Source of the DNA: Pseudokineococcus marinus | GTDB taxonomy: Bacteria > Actinomycetota > Actinomycetes > Actinomycetales > Quadrisphaeraceae | Direction: 5' to 3' | Assembly (NCBI RefSeq): GCF_037482405.1 | Contig: NZ_JBBHZZ010000004.1 | Coordinates: 321,636 to 385,635 of the forward strand | Length of the DNA: 64,000 nt | In this document: piece after piece, positions 50,356-59,287 of the stretch | How the letters are laid out: each line of letters begins with the position of its first letter | How positions within the stretch are numbered: position 1 is the first letter of the stretch | Position numbers and translations under genes: made by a program | The notes under the pieces: model-generated | Told to the model about the DNA's origin: nothing | Databases searched by the model: none | What the model saw: the letters and a program-made list of their open reading frames with translations, nothing else

Positions 50356-53187
50356 TCAGCCCTGCTCGACCTCCACCGCCACGCGGTGCGTCGCGTGGTC
50401 GTACACGAACGTCACCGGGCCACCGGGGTGGTCGAGGGTGATGTTCGACCCGTTCGGCACGCCGTCGGCGCCGTAGTTCTCCGTCCACGCCCGGTCGACG
50501 GCGACCTTGTAGGAGTACTGCCCCGGCGGGAGGTCGACCGTCAGCCGCCAGCGGCCGGTCTCCGCGTCGTAGGTCATCTGCGCGGCGTCGCAGTCGGGCT
50601 CCCAGTCGCCGGGGCAGCCCATCTCGCTGTTGAGGTCGCCCGGCACCGAGACGGCGCCCGGCTGCTCGACCGACTCCTCCACCGCGGTGACGAGGTGCGT
50701 CGCGGTGCTGTAGGTGAAGGTCACCGCGCCGCCGCTCGTCGTCAGCGGGATGTTGGCGCCGTTCGGCTCACCGCCCGCGCCGTAGTTCTCGTCCCACGAC
50801 CGGTCGACGGCGATCTTGTACTCGTAGGAGCCCGCGGGCGGCGCCACCGTCAGCGACCAGGTGGCCGTGTCGGCGTCGTAGGTCATCTGCGCCGCGTCGC
50901 ACGCCGGCTCCCAGTCACCGGGGCAGCCGATCTCGCTGCCGAGGCTGCCCGCGACCGCCACGGTCGTCGGCTCGCCGCCGACCCCGGGGCCGGGCTCGGG
51001 GACGACGACGGCGGTCGCGCTCGCGCCCGCGACGTTGCCCGAGTGGTCGCGCACGACGGCGCGGTACTCCAGCGCCGTGCCCTCGGCCGTGTCGGTGACG
51101 TCGTGGAAGACGCGGTACGGCGCGTTGTCGTCCGTCCCGAGCACCTGCCACTCGTCCGTCGAGCCGGCCGGGCGGACGGCGAAGGTCACCTGGTCGAAGC
51201 CGCCACCGGGGACGTCGACCGACACCTCGGCGCGGCCGCTGACCTCCTCGCCCGTCGTGAAGACCGGCGTCGGGGCGGTGCGCGCCGGGCGCATCGGCTT
51301 GCTGGCCTTCCACACCACCGCCGACAGCGGCGGCACCGTGACGCGCGCCGTGCCGTCGTGGTCGGACCACACGGCCCCGGTGCCCGCCGGCCACACGGCC
51401 TTGTAGCGGGTGCGGGTCGTGAAGGTGTCGAGGTCGACGGTGCGCGCCGTGTCGCTGTTGTTGGTGGCGACGAGGTACTCGACGTCGTCGTCGTCCGAGA
51501 TGCGGCTGAAGGCGTAGACGCCCGCGCCGTCCTCGGCGTAGCGCTGCACGAGCGCGCCGTCGGCGAGGGTCGGGTTCTCCTCGCGCAGGGCCGACAGCTC
51601 GGCGATCGTCGTGTACAGCGGGTGGCTCGGGTCGAAGTTCTCGCCTCCCGTCGTGGCGTCGGTGCCGACGAGGACGTCGTCGTTGTAGGTCGCCACCTGC
51701 GAGGCGAACATGTCCTGGCGCGCGTCCTGGTCGCCGCCGTCGCCCGTGAAGCCCTGCTCGTCGCCGTAGTAGACGACCGGCTGGCCGCGCGTCAGGTACA
51801 TGAGCGCGTGGGCGAGGCGGTCGCGCTCCAGCAGCTCGTCGCCCTCGGCGCCCGCGTCCTGCAGGAACATGCCGATACGGCCCATGTCGTGGTTGCCGAG
51901 GAAGGTCGGCAGCGAGTACGCGTTGCTGTCGGCGTCGGTGTACCAGTCGTCGGCGGCGAAGAGGTCCGCCATCTGCTGCGTGGCCCCGCCGCTGGCGAAG
52001 GACTGCGCCCGCGCCTGGAAGCCGAAGTCGATGACCGACTGCAGCTCCGCCTCCGTCGTGTAGTGCGAGAGGAACTCCGGGTCGGAGTTGTAGACCTCGC
52101 CGAAGGAGAAGAAGTCGGGGTTGCCGATCTCGGCGGCGTGCTCCTCGATCGTCGGCGCGAAGTCCTTCCAGAACTCGTCGCCGACGTGCTTGACGGTGTC
52201 GATCCGGAAGCCGTCGATGCCGAGGTCGACCCAGGTCTTGTAGATCTCCTCCATGCCCGCCACGACCTCGGGCCGCTCGGTGAAGAGGTCGTCGAGGCCG
52301 GAGAAGTCGCCGTACTGGTCCGACTCCCCGCCGTCGAACCGGGCGTTCCCGCGGTTGTGGTACATCGTCGGGTCGTTGAGCCAGGCCGGCGTCTTCGCCG
52401 TCGCGTCGCCCGGCATCGGGAAGACAGGGGTGTACGGGAAGGACGTCGCCGCGTCGAGCGCCGGGAACTCGCTGGTGCCCGCGTGGTCGCGGTCGTCGAA
52501 GACCTCGCCGCTCGCGTCGCGGTAGGGCTCGGCGTCCTTGGTGATGTAGGTCTGCGAGCCCTCGGCGTACTGGATGACGTCGGCGGTGTGGTTGGTGATG
52601 ATGTCGAAGAAGACCTTCATCCCCCGCTCGTGCGCCTCGTCGATGAGGCCCTCGAGCTCCTCGTTCGTCCCGAGATGCGGGTCGATCTGCGTGAAGTCGG
52701 TGATCCAGTAGCCGTGGTACCCGGCCGAGACGGCGTCACCGGCGCCCTGCACCGGGCGGTTGACGAAGGACGGCGTCAGCCAGATCGCCGTGGTGCCGAG
52801 GCCCTCGATGTAGTCGAGCCGCTGGCGGATCCCCTCGATGTCACCCCCGTGGTAGAAGCCCTTGGCCGTGGGGTCGAGGCCGCTGACGAGGCGGTCGCCC
52901 CCGTAGCCGCCGTCGTCGTTGGTCGGGTCGCCGTTCTCGAAGCGGTCGGCCATGACGAAGTAGAAGCGCTCGCGGGTGAGGTCCTCGCGGAGCGAGCCGC
53001 GCGCGAGCGCGCGGTCCTGGGACTGCTGAGCCTTGGCTGCCTGCGCCGCAGCCTTGCGGGCCTGGGCCTCCTGGGCGGGCGCGGGCCGGTCGGACGGTGG
53101 AGCGGCGGCGGCGGACGGTCCGAGCAGCAGCGCGGCGGCGACGGCCGCGGCTCCCGCTCCGGACACGAGGGCAGAGGGATGACGCAC
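50356..53187 (-). CDS. Secreted alpha-amylase (GH13) with tandem X25 domains
   Basis: This is a 943-aa extracellular starch hydrolase. The GTG at 53187 has GAGGAGG five nt upstream and opens into a signal peptide (cleavage near residue 29). GH13 region I is FDIITNHTAD (about 197), region II is GFRIDTVKH with the nucleophile Asp (about 328), region III is SFGEVYN with the acid Glu (about 362) and region IV is FLGNHDM (about 432). An Ig-like linker domain follows. The C-terminus has two pullulanase-type X25 modules (about 742-832 and 847-943), each with an MTYDA-WxLTV core and a CPGDWEPxCDAAQM opening. A possible -10 TACGAT (53225-53220, minus strand) precedes the gene. Confidence 0.95.
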   Translation of the reverse strand: MRHPSALVSGAGAAAVAAALLLGPSAAAAPPSDRPAPAQEAQARKAAAQAAKAQQSQDRALARGSLREDLTRERFYFVMADRFENGDPTNDDGGYGGDRLVSGLDPTAKGFYHGGDIEGIRQRLDYIEGLGTTAIWLTPSFVNRPVQGAGDAVSAGYHGYWITDFTQIDPHLGTNEELEGLIDEAHERGMKVFFDIITNHTADVIQYAEGSQTYITKDAEPYRDASGEVFDDRDHAGTSEFPALDAATSFPYTPVFPMPGDATAKTPAWLNDPTMYHNRGNARFDGGESDQYGDFSGLDDLFTERPEVVAGMEEIYKTWVDLGIDGFRIDTVKHVGDEFWKDFAPTIEEHAAEIGNPDFFSFGEVYNSDPEFLSHYTTEAELQSVIDFGFQARAQSFASGGATQQMADLFAADDWYTDADSNAYSLPTFLGNHDMGRIGMFLQDAGAEGDELLERDRLAHALMYLTRGQPVVYYGDEQGFTGDGGDQDARQDMFASQVATYNDDVLVGTDATTGGENFDPSHPLYTTIAELSALREENPTLADGALVQRYAEDGAGVYAFSRISDDDDVEYLVATNNSDTARTVDLDTFTTRTRYKAVWPAGTGAVWSDHDGTARVTVPPLSAVVWKASKPMRPARTAPTPVFTTGEEVSGRAEVSVDVPGGGFDQVTFAVRPAGSTDEWQVLGTDDNAPYRVFHDVTDTAEGTALEYRAVVRDHSGNVAGASATAVVVPEPGPGVGGEPTTVAVAGSLGSEIGCPGDWEPACDAAQMTYDADTATWSLTVAPPAGSYEYKIAVDRSWDENYGAGGEPNGANIPLTTSGGAVTFTYSTATHLVTAVEESVEQPGAVSVPGDLNSEMGCPGDWEPDCDAAQMTYDAETGRWRLTVDLPPGQYSYKVAVDRAWTENYGADGVPNGSNITLDHPGGPVTFVYDHATHRVAVEVEQG

Positions 53188-53440
53188 GTGAGCCTCCTCG
53201 ACGGTGAGTGACTGGGCGGATCGTAGGCGGGCGCGGGCCCGACGCACAGCGGCCTCCCGCGGTCGACCGAGGGGCCGCCGAGACCGCACCCGGGGAGACT
53301 CGGCGGACGGGTCGCCGCACCCCCGCCACCCGTGCGCCGCAGCAGCCGGGTGGCGGCCTCCCGCGCACGGGTGACGCCGCTGCTCCGCCGGCGGCGCGGC
53401 ACCGACCTCCCTCGGGACGACATCCGATCCGAGGACAGGA

Positions 53441-56400
53441 GTGCAGGTGAGCCAGAGCAGGACGAGGCGCGCGGCGAGGGTGGGCGCGAGCGCACTGCTC
53501 GCCGTCGCGCTGCTGCCGCCGATGACGGCGGGCGCGACGACGGGCGCGACGACGGGCGGCGACGCCGCCACGAGCGCGGACGGGCCCGCGCAGGCGGTGC
53601 TCGAGGGCGAGGTGGTGCGGCTCGAGGCCGCGCCGCACGCGCACCCGGACGGCGCCGGCCATGCCGACGCGACGCACGACCACGAGGCGCACGAGCACGA
53701 GGCGGCACCGGCGGGCGGGCACGAGCACGTCCACGCTGACGGCTCGGTGCACCACCACGCCGCGGAGCCCGCGCTGGCGCAGGCCGTGCGGGCGGACGCT
53801 CCGCCGTCGGAGGGCGCGTTCGACGTCGCCGCGCCCGCGGGGCTGCGGCTCGAGGACGGCACGCTCGTCGGCGTCGAGGGCCTCGAGAGCTCGCGCGCGC
53901 GGACCGGCGACGAGGTGCGCCTCGTCGTCGAGGTGCCCGCCGAGCTGGAGGACGCCGTCGCCGACGCCGCGGGCGAGCGTCGCCTCGACGCGGCCCGCGA
54001 GCGCCCGGCCGCCGACGGCTCCGCCGTGGCCGAGGCCGTCGTCACGGCCGCGGCCGAGGAGGGCGAGACCCTCGCGGCGACGGTCGGGACGGTCGAGGTC
54101 ACCACCGCGGCCCCGCCGCCCACCGCCGCCACCACAGCTCCGGCGCGACCGGTGACGGTCGTCGTCGCCGACATGGGCGCCGGCACGGAGCCCGTGCCGA
54201 CCGACGCCGACCTCACGTCGATGGTCCAGCGCGCCTCCGACTACTGGTCCGAGCAGAGCGCGGGCCGCGTCACCTTCGCCCTGGCGAAGGCGCCCACGTA
54301 CTACGCGACCACCCGGACCTGCAGCGACCTGTGGAGCCTCTGGAGCGAGGCGGGCCAGCGGGCCGGGTACGTGGACGGAGCGCGCACGCACCTCGTCCTC
54401 GTGCTCGTCGACGAGGACGGCAAGGGCTGCGGCTACGGCGTCGGCACCGTGGGGCGCGGGGTCGACGACGGCGGCCTGTCGGCCCTGGCCAACGCCTCCG
54501 ACCTCTCGCTCGTCACCCACGAGCTGGGCCACAACCTCTCGCTCGAGCACGCCAACGCCGTCGAGTGCACCTCCGACCCGCGCCAGGACTTCGCCGGCGA
54601 CGCCGCGACGGCGCCCTGCGGCGACCGCGAGTACGGCGACGCGATCGACGTCATGGCGAGCTCGGACGGGACGCCCGGCTCCCTCGCGGCGATGTCCCGC
54701 GCGATGCTCGGCTTCCTCGACGCGGGCGAGCGCAGCACCGTGACCGCCGTCGGGACGTCGCTGGTCGAGCTGGCGCCCGTCTCCGGTGGCGCGCGCACGG
54801 GCGTGAAGGACCTCACCGTCACCGACCCCCGCACCGGGGTCGCCTACCGCCTCGAGAACCGCCAGGCGACGGGCCGCGACCAGGCGCGCCTGACCCGGTG
54901 GCGGGCCACGACGGGTCTGCGGGTGCTGCGCGCGCAGAAGGACAGCCGCGCGAGCCTCGCGCTCGACGCGACGCCCACCGTGCGCTCCACGAGCAGCGTC
55001 GACGTCGACCGCGCCCTGCCGTCGGGCCAGGTGTGGCGCAGCGCCTCCGGCGGCGTCGAGGTCCGCACGAGCGCGGCGTCGGACGGGCGCGTGGTCGCCC
55101 GCGTGAGCCTCGCCCGCACCGGCGAGGCCCACGGCGCGCTGGCGACGACGACGACCGTCGAGGTCCCCGAGCTCGTCGCCGGGCGGCCCGCCGTCCTGCG
55201 CGGCGCGGTCTCGGCGGGCGCCGGCACGGTCGTGCCGCAGGGCGTCGTGACCGTCGACGTCGCCGGCGCGCGCGCCACGGCGACGCTCGCCACCGACGGC
55301 TCCTACGCCGTCGAGGTCGTGCCCGCCCGCAGCGGCGCGCAGACGGCGGTCGTCGGCTACACGCCGCAGGACGCGAGCCGGTGGTCGGCGTCCTCGACGA
55401 ATCGCGACGTCGTCGTGGGTGCGGACCCCGCGACCCAGGACCCCAGCAGCCCGGACCCCGGCACGGGTGAGCCCGGCACCGGGGACCCGGGCACCGACGA
55501 CCCCTCGACCGAGGGCCCCGGCACGGACGACCCGGGCACCGAGGACCCCGGCACGGACGACCCGGGCACCGACGAGCCCGTCACGCCGACGCTCGTCGTG
55601 GGCGTCGGGACGGCCTCCGGCGCACCGGTCGACGCCGCGACGCCCGCGGTGCTCGACGTCCGCCTCGACCCGGCGGGCGCCGGCGCCGACGGCGAGGTCG
55701 TCGTCACGGCGGGCTCCACGACGCTGGCGTCCGCCGCGGTCGTCGACGGCGCGGCCCAGGTGTCCCTGCCCGTGCTGCCCGGCGGCCGGCACGAGCTCGT
55801 CGTCGCCTACGACGGCGGCAGCGCCGGCAGCGCGGCGAGCACCCCGGTGACCCTGGACGTCGCCCGCGTGACGAGCACGACGTCCGTCACGACGACGACG
55901 GCGCCGACGGCCACGCGCAGCGCGGTGCTCGAGGCCCGGGTGACGAGCGCCGTCGCCCCGAGCGGCGCGGTGGAGGCCCGCCTCGGCAGCCGCCTCCTCG
56001 CCCGCGGCACGGTGTCCGACGGCGTCGCCCGCGTCGCGCTGCCGGTGCTCCCGGCCGGCACGCACACCGTGGCCGTCACCTACCGCGGCGACGTGTCGAG
56101 CGCGCCGTCCACGACGAGCACGCGCCTCGTCGTCGTCAAGGACGCGGCGACGCTCGAGGTGCTGCCGCCGAAGGCGCCCACGACGGGCGGCGGCCAGCCG
56201 GTCGTCGTCCGGGTCCGCGCCGGCGGCGTCGCGGCGACGGGGCAGGTGCGCCTCGTCGTCGACGGCCGCACCGCCTCGCGGGCGCCGCTCGTCCGCGGGG
56301 AGGCGCGCCTGCCCCTGGCCAAGCTGCCCGCGGGCCGGCGCACGGTGACCGTCGCCTACGACGGCAGCGCCACCGCCCTCGCGGCGTCCACGCCGCTCGT

Positions 56401-56701
56401 CCTCGACGTCGTCCGGGCCGGCGGCTCGACGAAGGCCTCGCCGAGGACGACGACGCCGGGGCGCGGGAAGACGACGACGGTCGCCGTCACCGTCACCTCC
56501 CCGGCCGGGACGGCGACGGGTGACGTCGTGCTGCGCGACGCCGGCGGGCGCGCCCTCGCGAAGGGCGTGCTGCGCGACGGCCGGGTCACGCTGACCCAGC
56601 CGGCGCTGGCCCGCGGGACGCACCGGCTCACGGTGCACGCCGCGGGTGACGCGCTGACGGCGCCCAGCCGCTCGGCGACGTGGACGGTGACGGTGCGCTG
56701 A
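53441..56701 (+). CDS. Secreted M11-like zinc metallopeptidase with Ig-like repeats
   Basis: This is a 1086-aa exported protein; the GTG at 53447 with AGGAG at 5 nt is an equally good start. After the signal, residues about 65-110 form a His/Asp/Glu-rich tract. A propeptide follows, then the peptidase domain with the zinc motif HELGHNLSLEH (about 354-364) and the Met-turn AIDVMAS, as in gametolysin-type (M11) metzincins. The active-site motif has Leu where Gly is usual. A Pro-Gly-Thr-Asp linker (about 665-710) leads to three or four Ig-like repeats (SAVLEARVTSAVAPSGAVEAR type), which could bind surfaces or glycans. A strong terminator follows. Substrate is unknown. Confidence 0.88.
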   Translation: MQVSQSRTRRAARVGASALLAVALLPPMTAGATTGATTGGDAATSADGPAQAVLEGEVVRLEAAPHAHPDGAGHADATHDHEAHEHEAAPAGGHEHVHADGSVHHHAAEPALAQAVRADAPPSEGAFDVAAPAGLRLEDGTLVGVEGLESSRARTGDEVRLVVEVPAELEDAVADAAGERRLDAARERPAADGSAVAEAVVTAAAEEGETLAATVGTVEVTTAAPPPTAATTAPARPVTVVVADMGAGTEPVPTDADLTSMVQRASDYWSEQSAGRVTFALAKAPTYYATTRTCSDLWSLWSEAGQRAGYVDGARTHLVLVLVDEDGKGCGYGVGTVGRGVDDGGLSALANASDLSLVTHELGHNLSLEHANAVECTSDPRQDFAGDAATAPCGDREYGDAIDVMASSDGTPGSLAAMSRAMLGFLDAGERSTVTAVGTSLVELAPVSGGARTGVKDLTVTDPRTGVAYRLENRQATGRDQARLTRWRATTGLRVLRAQKDSRASLALDATPTVRSTSSVDVDRALPSGQVWRSASGGVEVRTSAASDGRVVARVSLARTGEAHGALATTTTVEVPELVAGRPAVLRGAVSAGAGTVVPQGVVTVDVAGARATATLATDGSYAVEVVPARSGAQTAVVGYTPQDASRWSASSTNRDVVVGADPATQDPSSPDPGTGEPGTGDPGTDDPSTEGPGTDDPGTEDPGTDDPGTDEPVTPTLVVGVGTASGAPVDAATPAVLDVRLDPAGAGADGEVVVTAGSTTLASAAVVDGAAQVSLPVLPGGRHELVVAYDGGSAGSAASTPVTLDVARVTSTTSVTTTTAPTATRSAVLEARVTSAVAPSGAVEARLGSRLLARGTVSDGVARVALPVLPAGTHTVAVTYRGDVSSAPSTTSTRLVVVKDAATLEVLPPKAPTTGGGQPVVVRVRAGGVAATGQVRLVVDGRTASRAPLVRGEARLPLAKLPAGRRTVTVAYDGSATALAASTPLVLDVVRAGGSTKASPRTTTPGRGKTTTVAVTVTSPAGTATGDVVLRDAGGRALAKGVLRDGRVTLTQPALARGTHRLTVHAAGDALTAPSRSATWTVTVR

Positions 56702-56712
56702 CGCCCCTCGGG

Positions 56713-56756
56713 ACGACGACGGCCCCGCTCTCCTCGGAGGGCGGGGCCGTCGTCGT
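56713..56756. terminator. Strong hairpin terminator between convergent genes
   Basis: ACGACGACGGCCCCGC (56713-56728) and GCGGGGCCGTCGTCGT (56741-56756) are perfect 16-bp arms with a 12-nt loop. The hairpin starts 12 bp after the peptidase stop and 28 bp before the convergent SDR stop. Confidence 0.82.
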
Positions 56757-56784
56757 GCTGCGCTCGTGGCGCCGGGGGGGGCCG

Positions 56785-57702
56785 TCAGCCGCGCAGGCCC
56801 TGCCGCAGCTCGGAGAGCGCCTCGGACAGGCTGACGCGCGGCGCCCAGCCCCACGCCCGGGCGCGGTCGGTGACGAGCTGGCCGGTCCACTCGGGCTCGT
56901 CCGTCCACTCCGGCTCGACGCCGACCGCCTCGCCGACGGTGCCGAGGTAGTCGCGCCAGGTGGCGGGCTCGCCGGCGACGAGGACGGGCGTCGTCGCGCC
57001 CTCGAGGGGGCCGCGCCCAGGGTCGTCGGACGTCGCGACCGCGCCGGTGGCGACGTCGGCCACGAGGTCGGCGAGGTCGTGCACGTGGACCCACGACCAC
57101 GTCTTCGCCGGGTTGGCCGAGCGGTCGCCGCCGTCGCGGACGTCGGCCGGCCGCAGCGTGTTCCACACCGACGACTCACCGGCGCCCATGATCGCCGGCG
57201 GGCGCACGAGCACCGTCGTCATCCCGCCGACCTCCGCGAGGGCGCGGTCGGTGGCGTTCTTCGTGTCCGGGTAGTCACCGCTGCCCTCGGGCAGCAGAGG
57301 GCCGTCCTCCGCGACGTCGCCGACGCCGGCCGACCGGTCGTAGACCCCGGCCGTCGAGAGGTGGACGAAGCGCGCCACGCCGGCGTCCTTCGCCGCCCGG
57401 GCGAGGACGGGCGTGCCCTCGACGGCGACCTCGTGCTGCACCTCCCGCGGCGAGCCCATGGGGTGGACGGTCGTGACGACGGCGTCGGCTCCCCGGACGA
57501 CGTCGCGGGCGAAGCCCTCGTCGGCGAAGTCGCCCACGTGCTCCTCGACGCCTTCGAGCACCGGCGCGGCGCCCTCTCGACGGACGACGGCGCGCACGAG
57601 CGCCGACCGCTCGCGCAGCGCGCGACAGACCGCCTCCCCCACGAGACCGTTGGCGCCGGTCACCACGACGACGGGGGCCTGCGCCCCGGTGCTGTCAGCC
57701 AT
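56785..57702 (-). CDS. NAD-dependent epimerase/dehydratase (extended SDR)
   Basis: This is a 305-aa Rossmann enzyme. The cofactor motif is VVVTGANGLVGEAV near the N-terminus, then FVHLSTAGVYD and a YPDTKNATDRAL segment in which Tyr and Lys form a Y-x3-K catalytic pair. The ATG at 57702 follows an AGGGTGG-type RBS. The substrate (nucleotide sugar or other) cannot be read. Copy B of the repeat element lies 70 bp upstream of its start. Confidence 0.88.
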   Translation of the reverse strand: MADSTGAQAPVVVVTGANGLVGEAVCRALRERSALVRAVVRREGAAPVLEGVEEHVGDFADEGFARDVVRGADAVVTTVHPMGSPREVQHEVAVEGTPVLARAAKDAGVARFVHLSTAGVYDRSAGVGDVAEDGPLLPEGSGDYPDTKNATDRALAEVGGMTTVLVRPPAIMGAGESSVWNTLRPADVRDGGDRSANPAKTWSWVHVHDLADLVADVATGAVATSDDPGRGPLEGATTPVLVAGEPATWRDYLGTVGEAVGVEPEWTDEPEWTGQLVTDRARAWGWAPRVSLSEALSELRQGLRG

Positions 57703-57772
57703 GCGCACCACCCTGCCAGCGCGCCGCGGAGGCGGCGCGGCGTGCTCCGGCACGCCCACCGCCCTTGGTCGT

Positions 57773-57867
57773 CGAGTCCGACGTCCCGCGCCGAGTCCGA
57801 CGTCCCACAGGTCGGGGACGGCGGACCACCGGCGCGACGTCGGACTCGAGGCACGACGTCGGACTCG
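57773..57867. repeat. 95-bp four-unit dyad element, copy B
   Basis: Perfect 13-bp units CGAGTCCGACGTC lie at 57773 and 57792, and perfect complements GACGTCGGACTCG lie at 57836 and 57855. The 19/44/19 spacing equals that of copies A and C. It lies 40 bp after the DUF559 gene stop and about 70 bp before the SDR start. Confidence 0.93.
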
Positions 57868-57906
57868 AGGCGAGCGCGCCACCCGCCCGGGCCACGACGG
57901 CGACGG

Positions 57907-58782
57907 TCAGCGGGCGCCGAGCAGCCCGGCCAGCTGCCGCAGCAGCTCCTCCGGCCGGGCCAGGACCCTCGCGTCGACCTGGAGCACCGTCCACCCGAGG
58001 GCCCGCAGGCGGTTGTGGCGGGCGAGGTCTCGGCTGTGCTGGCGCGCCTCGCGGTGGTGCCCGCCGTCGTACTCGACGGCCACGCGGGCGGAGGGCCAGG
58101 CGAGGTCCAGGCGGGCGACGAAGCGTCCGGCGTCGTCGTGCACCTCGTGCTGCGGCACAGGAGCCGGCAGGCCGGCGTCCTCGAGCACGAGCCGCAGGGC
58201 CGTCTCCTGCGGCGACTCGGCCGCGGGCACCAGCCGCTGCGCGCGCCGGCGGGCCAGCGCCACACCGCGGTCGCCGCGCTGGCGGTCCAGCTGGGCGAGC
58301 ACCTCGTCGACGCCGACGCCGCACCGGTGCGCCAGGGCCTCCGCCGCGCAGAGCGCCCGCGGCATCGGCAGCGTCCGCAGCAGGTCGACGGCGGTGCGCA
58401 CGGGCGAGGTCGCCGGGCCCCACCGGGTCTCGACGACGTCGCCCGCCGGAAGAGCGCACTGCTGGACGACGACGAGGGGCGGCCGCGAGCGCGGCGCCGG
58501 CCGTGCCGCCAGCACGAGGACCGGCTCGTCGTCACGGACCTCCGGGACGCCGTGCGCCCACGCCGCCGACAGCCCGCCGAGCACGCCCCGTCCCCGCAGG
58601 GCCCGCAGCGCGCCGAGGACGCGGGTGCCGTGGTCGTCCGGCGTTCCCGCCGTCACGTGGACGCCGCGCACGACCTGCCGGAAGCCGGACCCGGCCAGCT
58701 GCGCCGTCGTCACGTGCTCCAGCAGCTCCTGCCTCCGCAGCGGGACGCCGACGAGGCGCTGCGGGACGGCGGGGCGGCTCAC
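57907..58782 (-). CDS. DUF559 nuclease-like protein with AbiEi-like N-terminal domain
   Basis: This is a 291-aa protein. The N-terminal half resembles the AbiEi-type helix-turn-helix antitoxin region (LRRQELLEHVTTAQLAGSGF, RGVHVTAGTP). The C-terminal half is a DUF559 (Vsr-like, PD-(D/E)XK) nuclease domain: SPQETALRLVLEDAGLP, then ARLDLAWP and VAVEYDGGHHR, and LGWTVLQVDARVL. The GTG start is the first consistent with the family; no strong RBS is seen. The gene is bracketed by element copies B and C. Such proteins are common and multi-copy in actinobacteria, with no proven role. Confidence 0.82.
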   Translation of the reverse strand: MSRPAVPQRLVGVPLRRQELLEHVTTAQLAGSGFRQVVRGVHVTAGTPDDHGTRVLGALRALRGRGVLGGLSAAWAHGVPEVRDDEPVLVLAARPAPRSRPPLVVVQQCALPAGDVVETRWGPATSPVRTAVDLLRTLPMPRALCAAEALAHRCGVGVDEVLAQLDRQRGDRGVALARRRAQRLVPAAESPQETALRLVLEDAGLPAPVPQHEVHDDAGRFVARLDLAWPSARVAVEYDGGHHREARQHSRDLARHNRLRALGWTVLQVDARVLARPEELLRQLAGLLGAR

Positions 58783-58851
58783 GGGAGCACTGTGCGGCAG
58801 TCCGGCGGCGTCTCGCCGGGCCCCTGTGGACGACGACCGCCGCCGAGCGCG

Positions 58852-58946
58852 CGAGTCCGACGTCCTGCCTCGAGTCCGACGCTGCGGGGGTAGAGGGAGG
58901 CTCCGGAAGCGTCCGTCGTCGGACTCGGTGTGCGACGTCGGACTCG
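58852..58946. repeat. 95-bp four-unit dyad element, copy C
   Basis: Units lie at 58852, 58871, 58915 and 58934 with the 19/44/19 spacing of copies A and B. Units 1 and 4 are perfect; unit 2 keeps 11 of 13 bases and unit 3 has one mismatch. It lies 39 bp after the azlD stop and about 70 bp before the DUF559 start, the same placement as copy B. Confidence 0.9.
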
Positions 58947-58984
58947 GCGCGGGAACGGGCCCGGTGCTCCTCGGGCCGTGGCGC

Positions 58985-59287
58985 TCACACCAGCAGCCGC
59001 ACCAGCGCCGCCGTCCCGGCCGCGACGGCGACGACGAGCAGGAACGGCGCGCGCAGCAGCGCGGCGACGAGCCCCGCACCCACGCCCGCCACCCGCGGGT
59101 CGAGCACGAGGGCGCGGCCGTCACCGACGGTCTGCGTCGCGACGAGCGCCGCCAGCAGCACGACCGGCAGGGCTCCCGTCACGCGCTGCACCCGCGGGGA
59201 GGCCAGCACGCTCTCGGGCAGCAGGCCTCCGGCGAGCTTGCACAGGTAGCAGCCGAGGGCGCCGAGGAGGACGGCGAGCCAGGTCAT
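58985..59287 (-). CDS. azlD: AzlD family branched-chain amino acid transport protein
   Basis: This is a 100-aa membrane protein with three or four transmembrane segments. It has the family opening MTWLAVLLGALGCYLCKLAGG and the LPVVLLAALVATQ core. The ATG at 59287 overlaps the azlC stop by 4 bp. AzlD is the small subunit of the AzlCD exporter. Confidence 0.92.
   Translation of the reverse strand: MTWLAVLLGALGCYLCKLAGGLLPESVLASPRVQRVTGALPVVLLAALVATQTVGDGRALVLDPRVAGVGAGLVAALLRAPFLLVVAVAAGTAALVRLLV

Noticed and set aside
50386..53211. 941-aa plus-strand ORF opposite the amylase gene
   Set aside because: It is a high-GC antisense shadow: an Arg/Val/Gly-rich translation without domains, while the minus strand encodes a complete GH13-X25 protein.
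52841..57166. 1441-aa minus-strand ORF opposite the M11-like peptidase
   Set aside because: Low-complexity Arg/Gly translation; the plus strand has signal peptide, zinc motif and Ig repeats.
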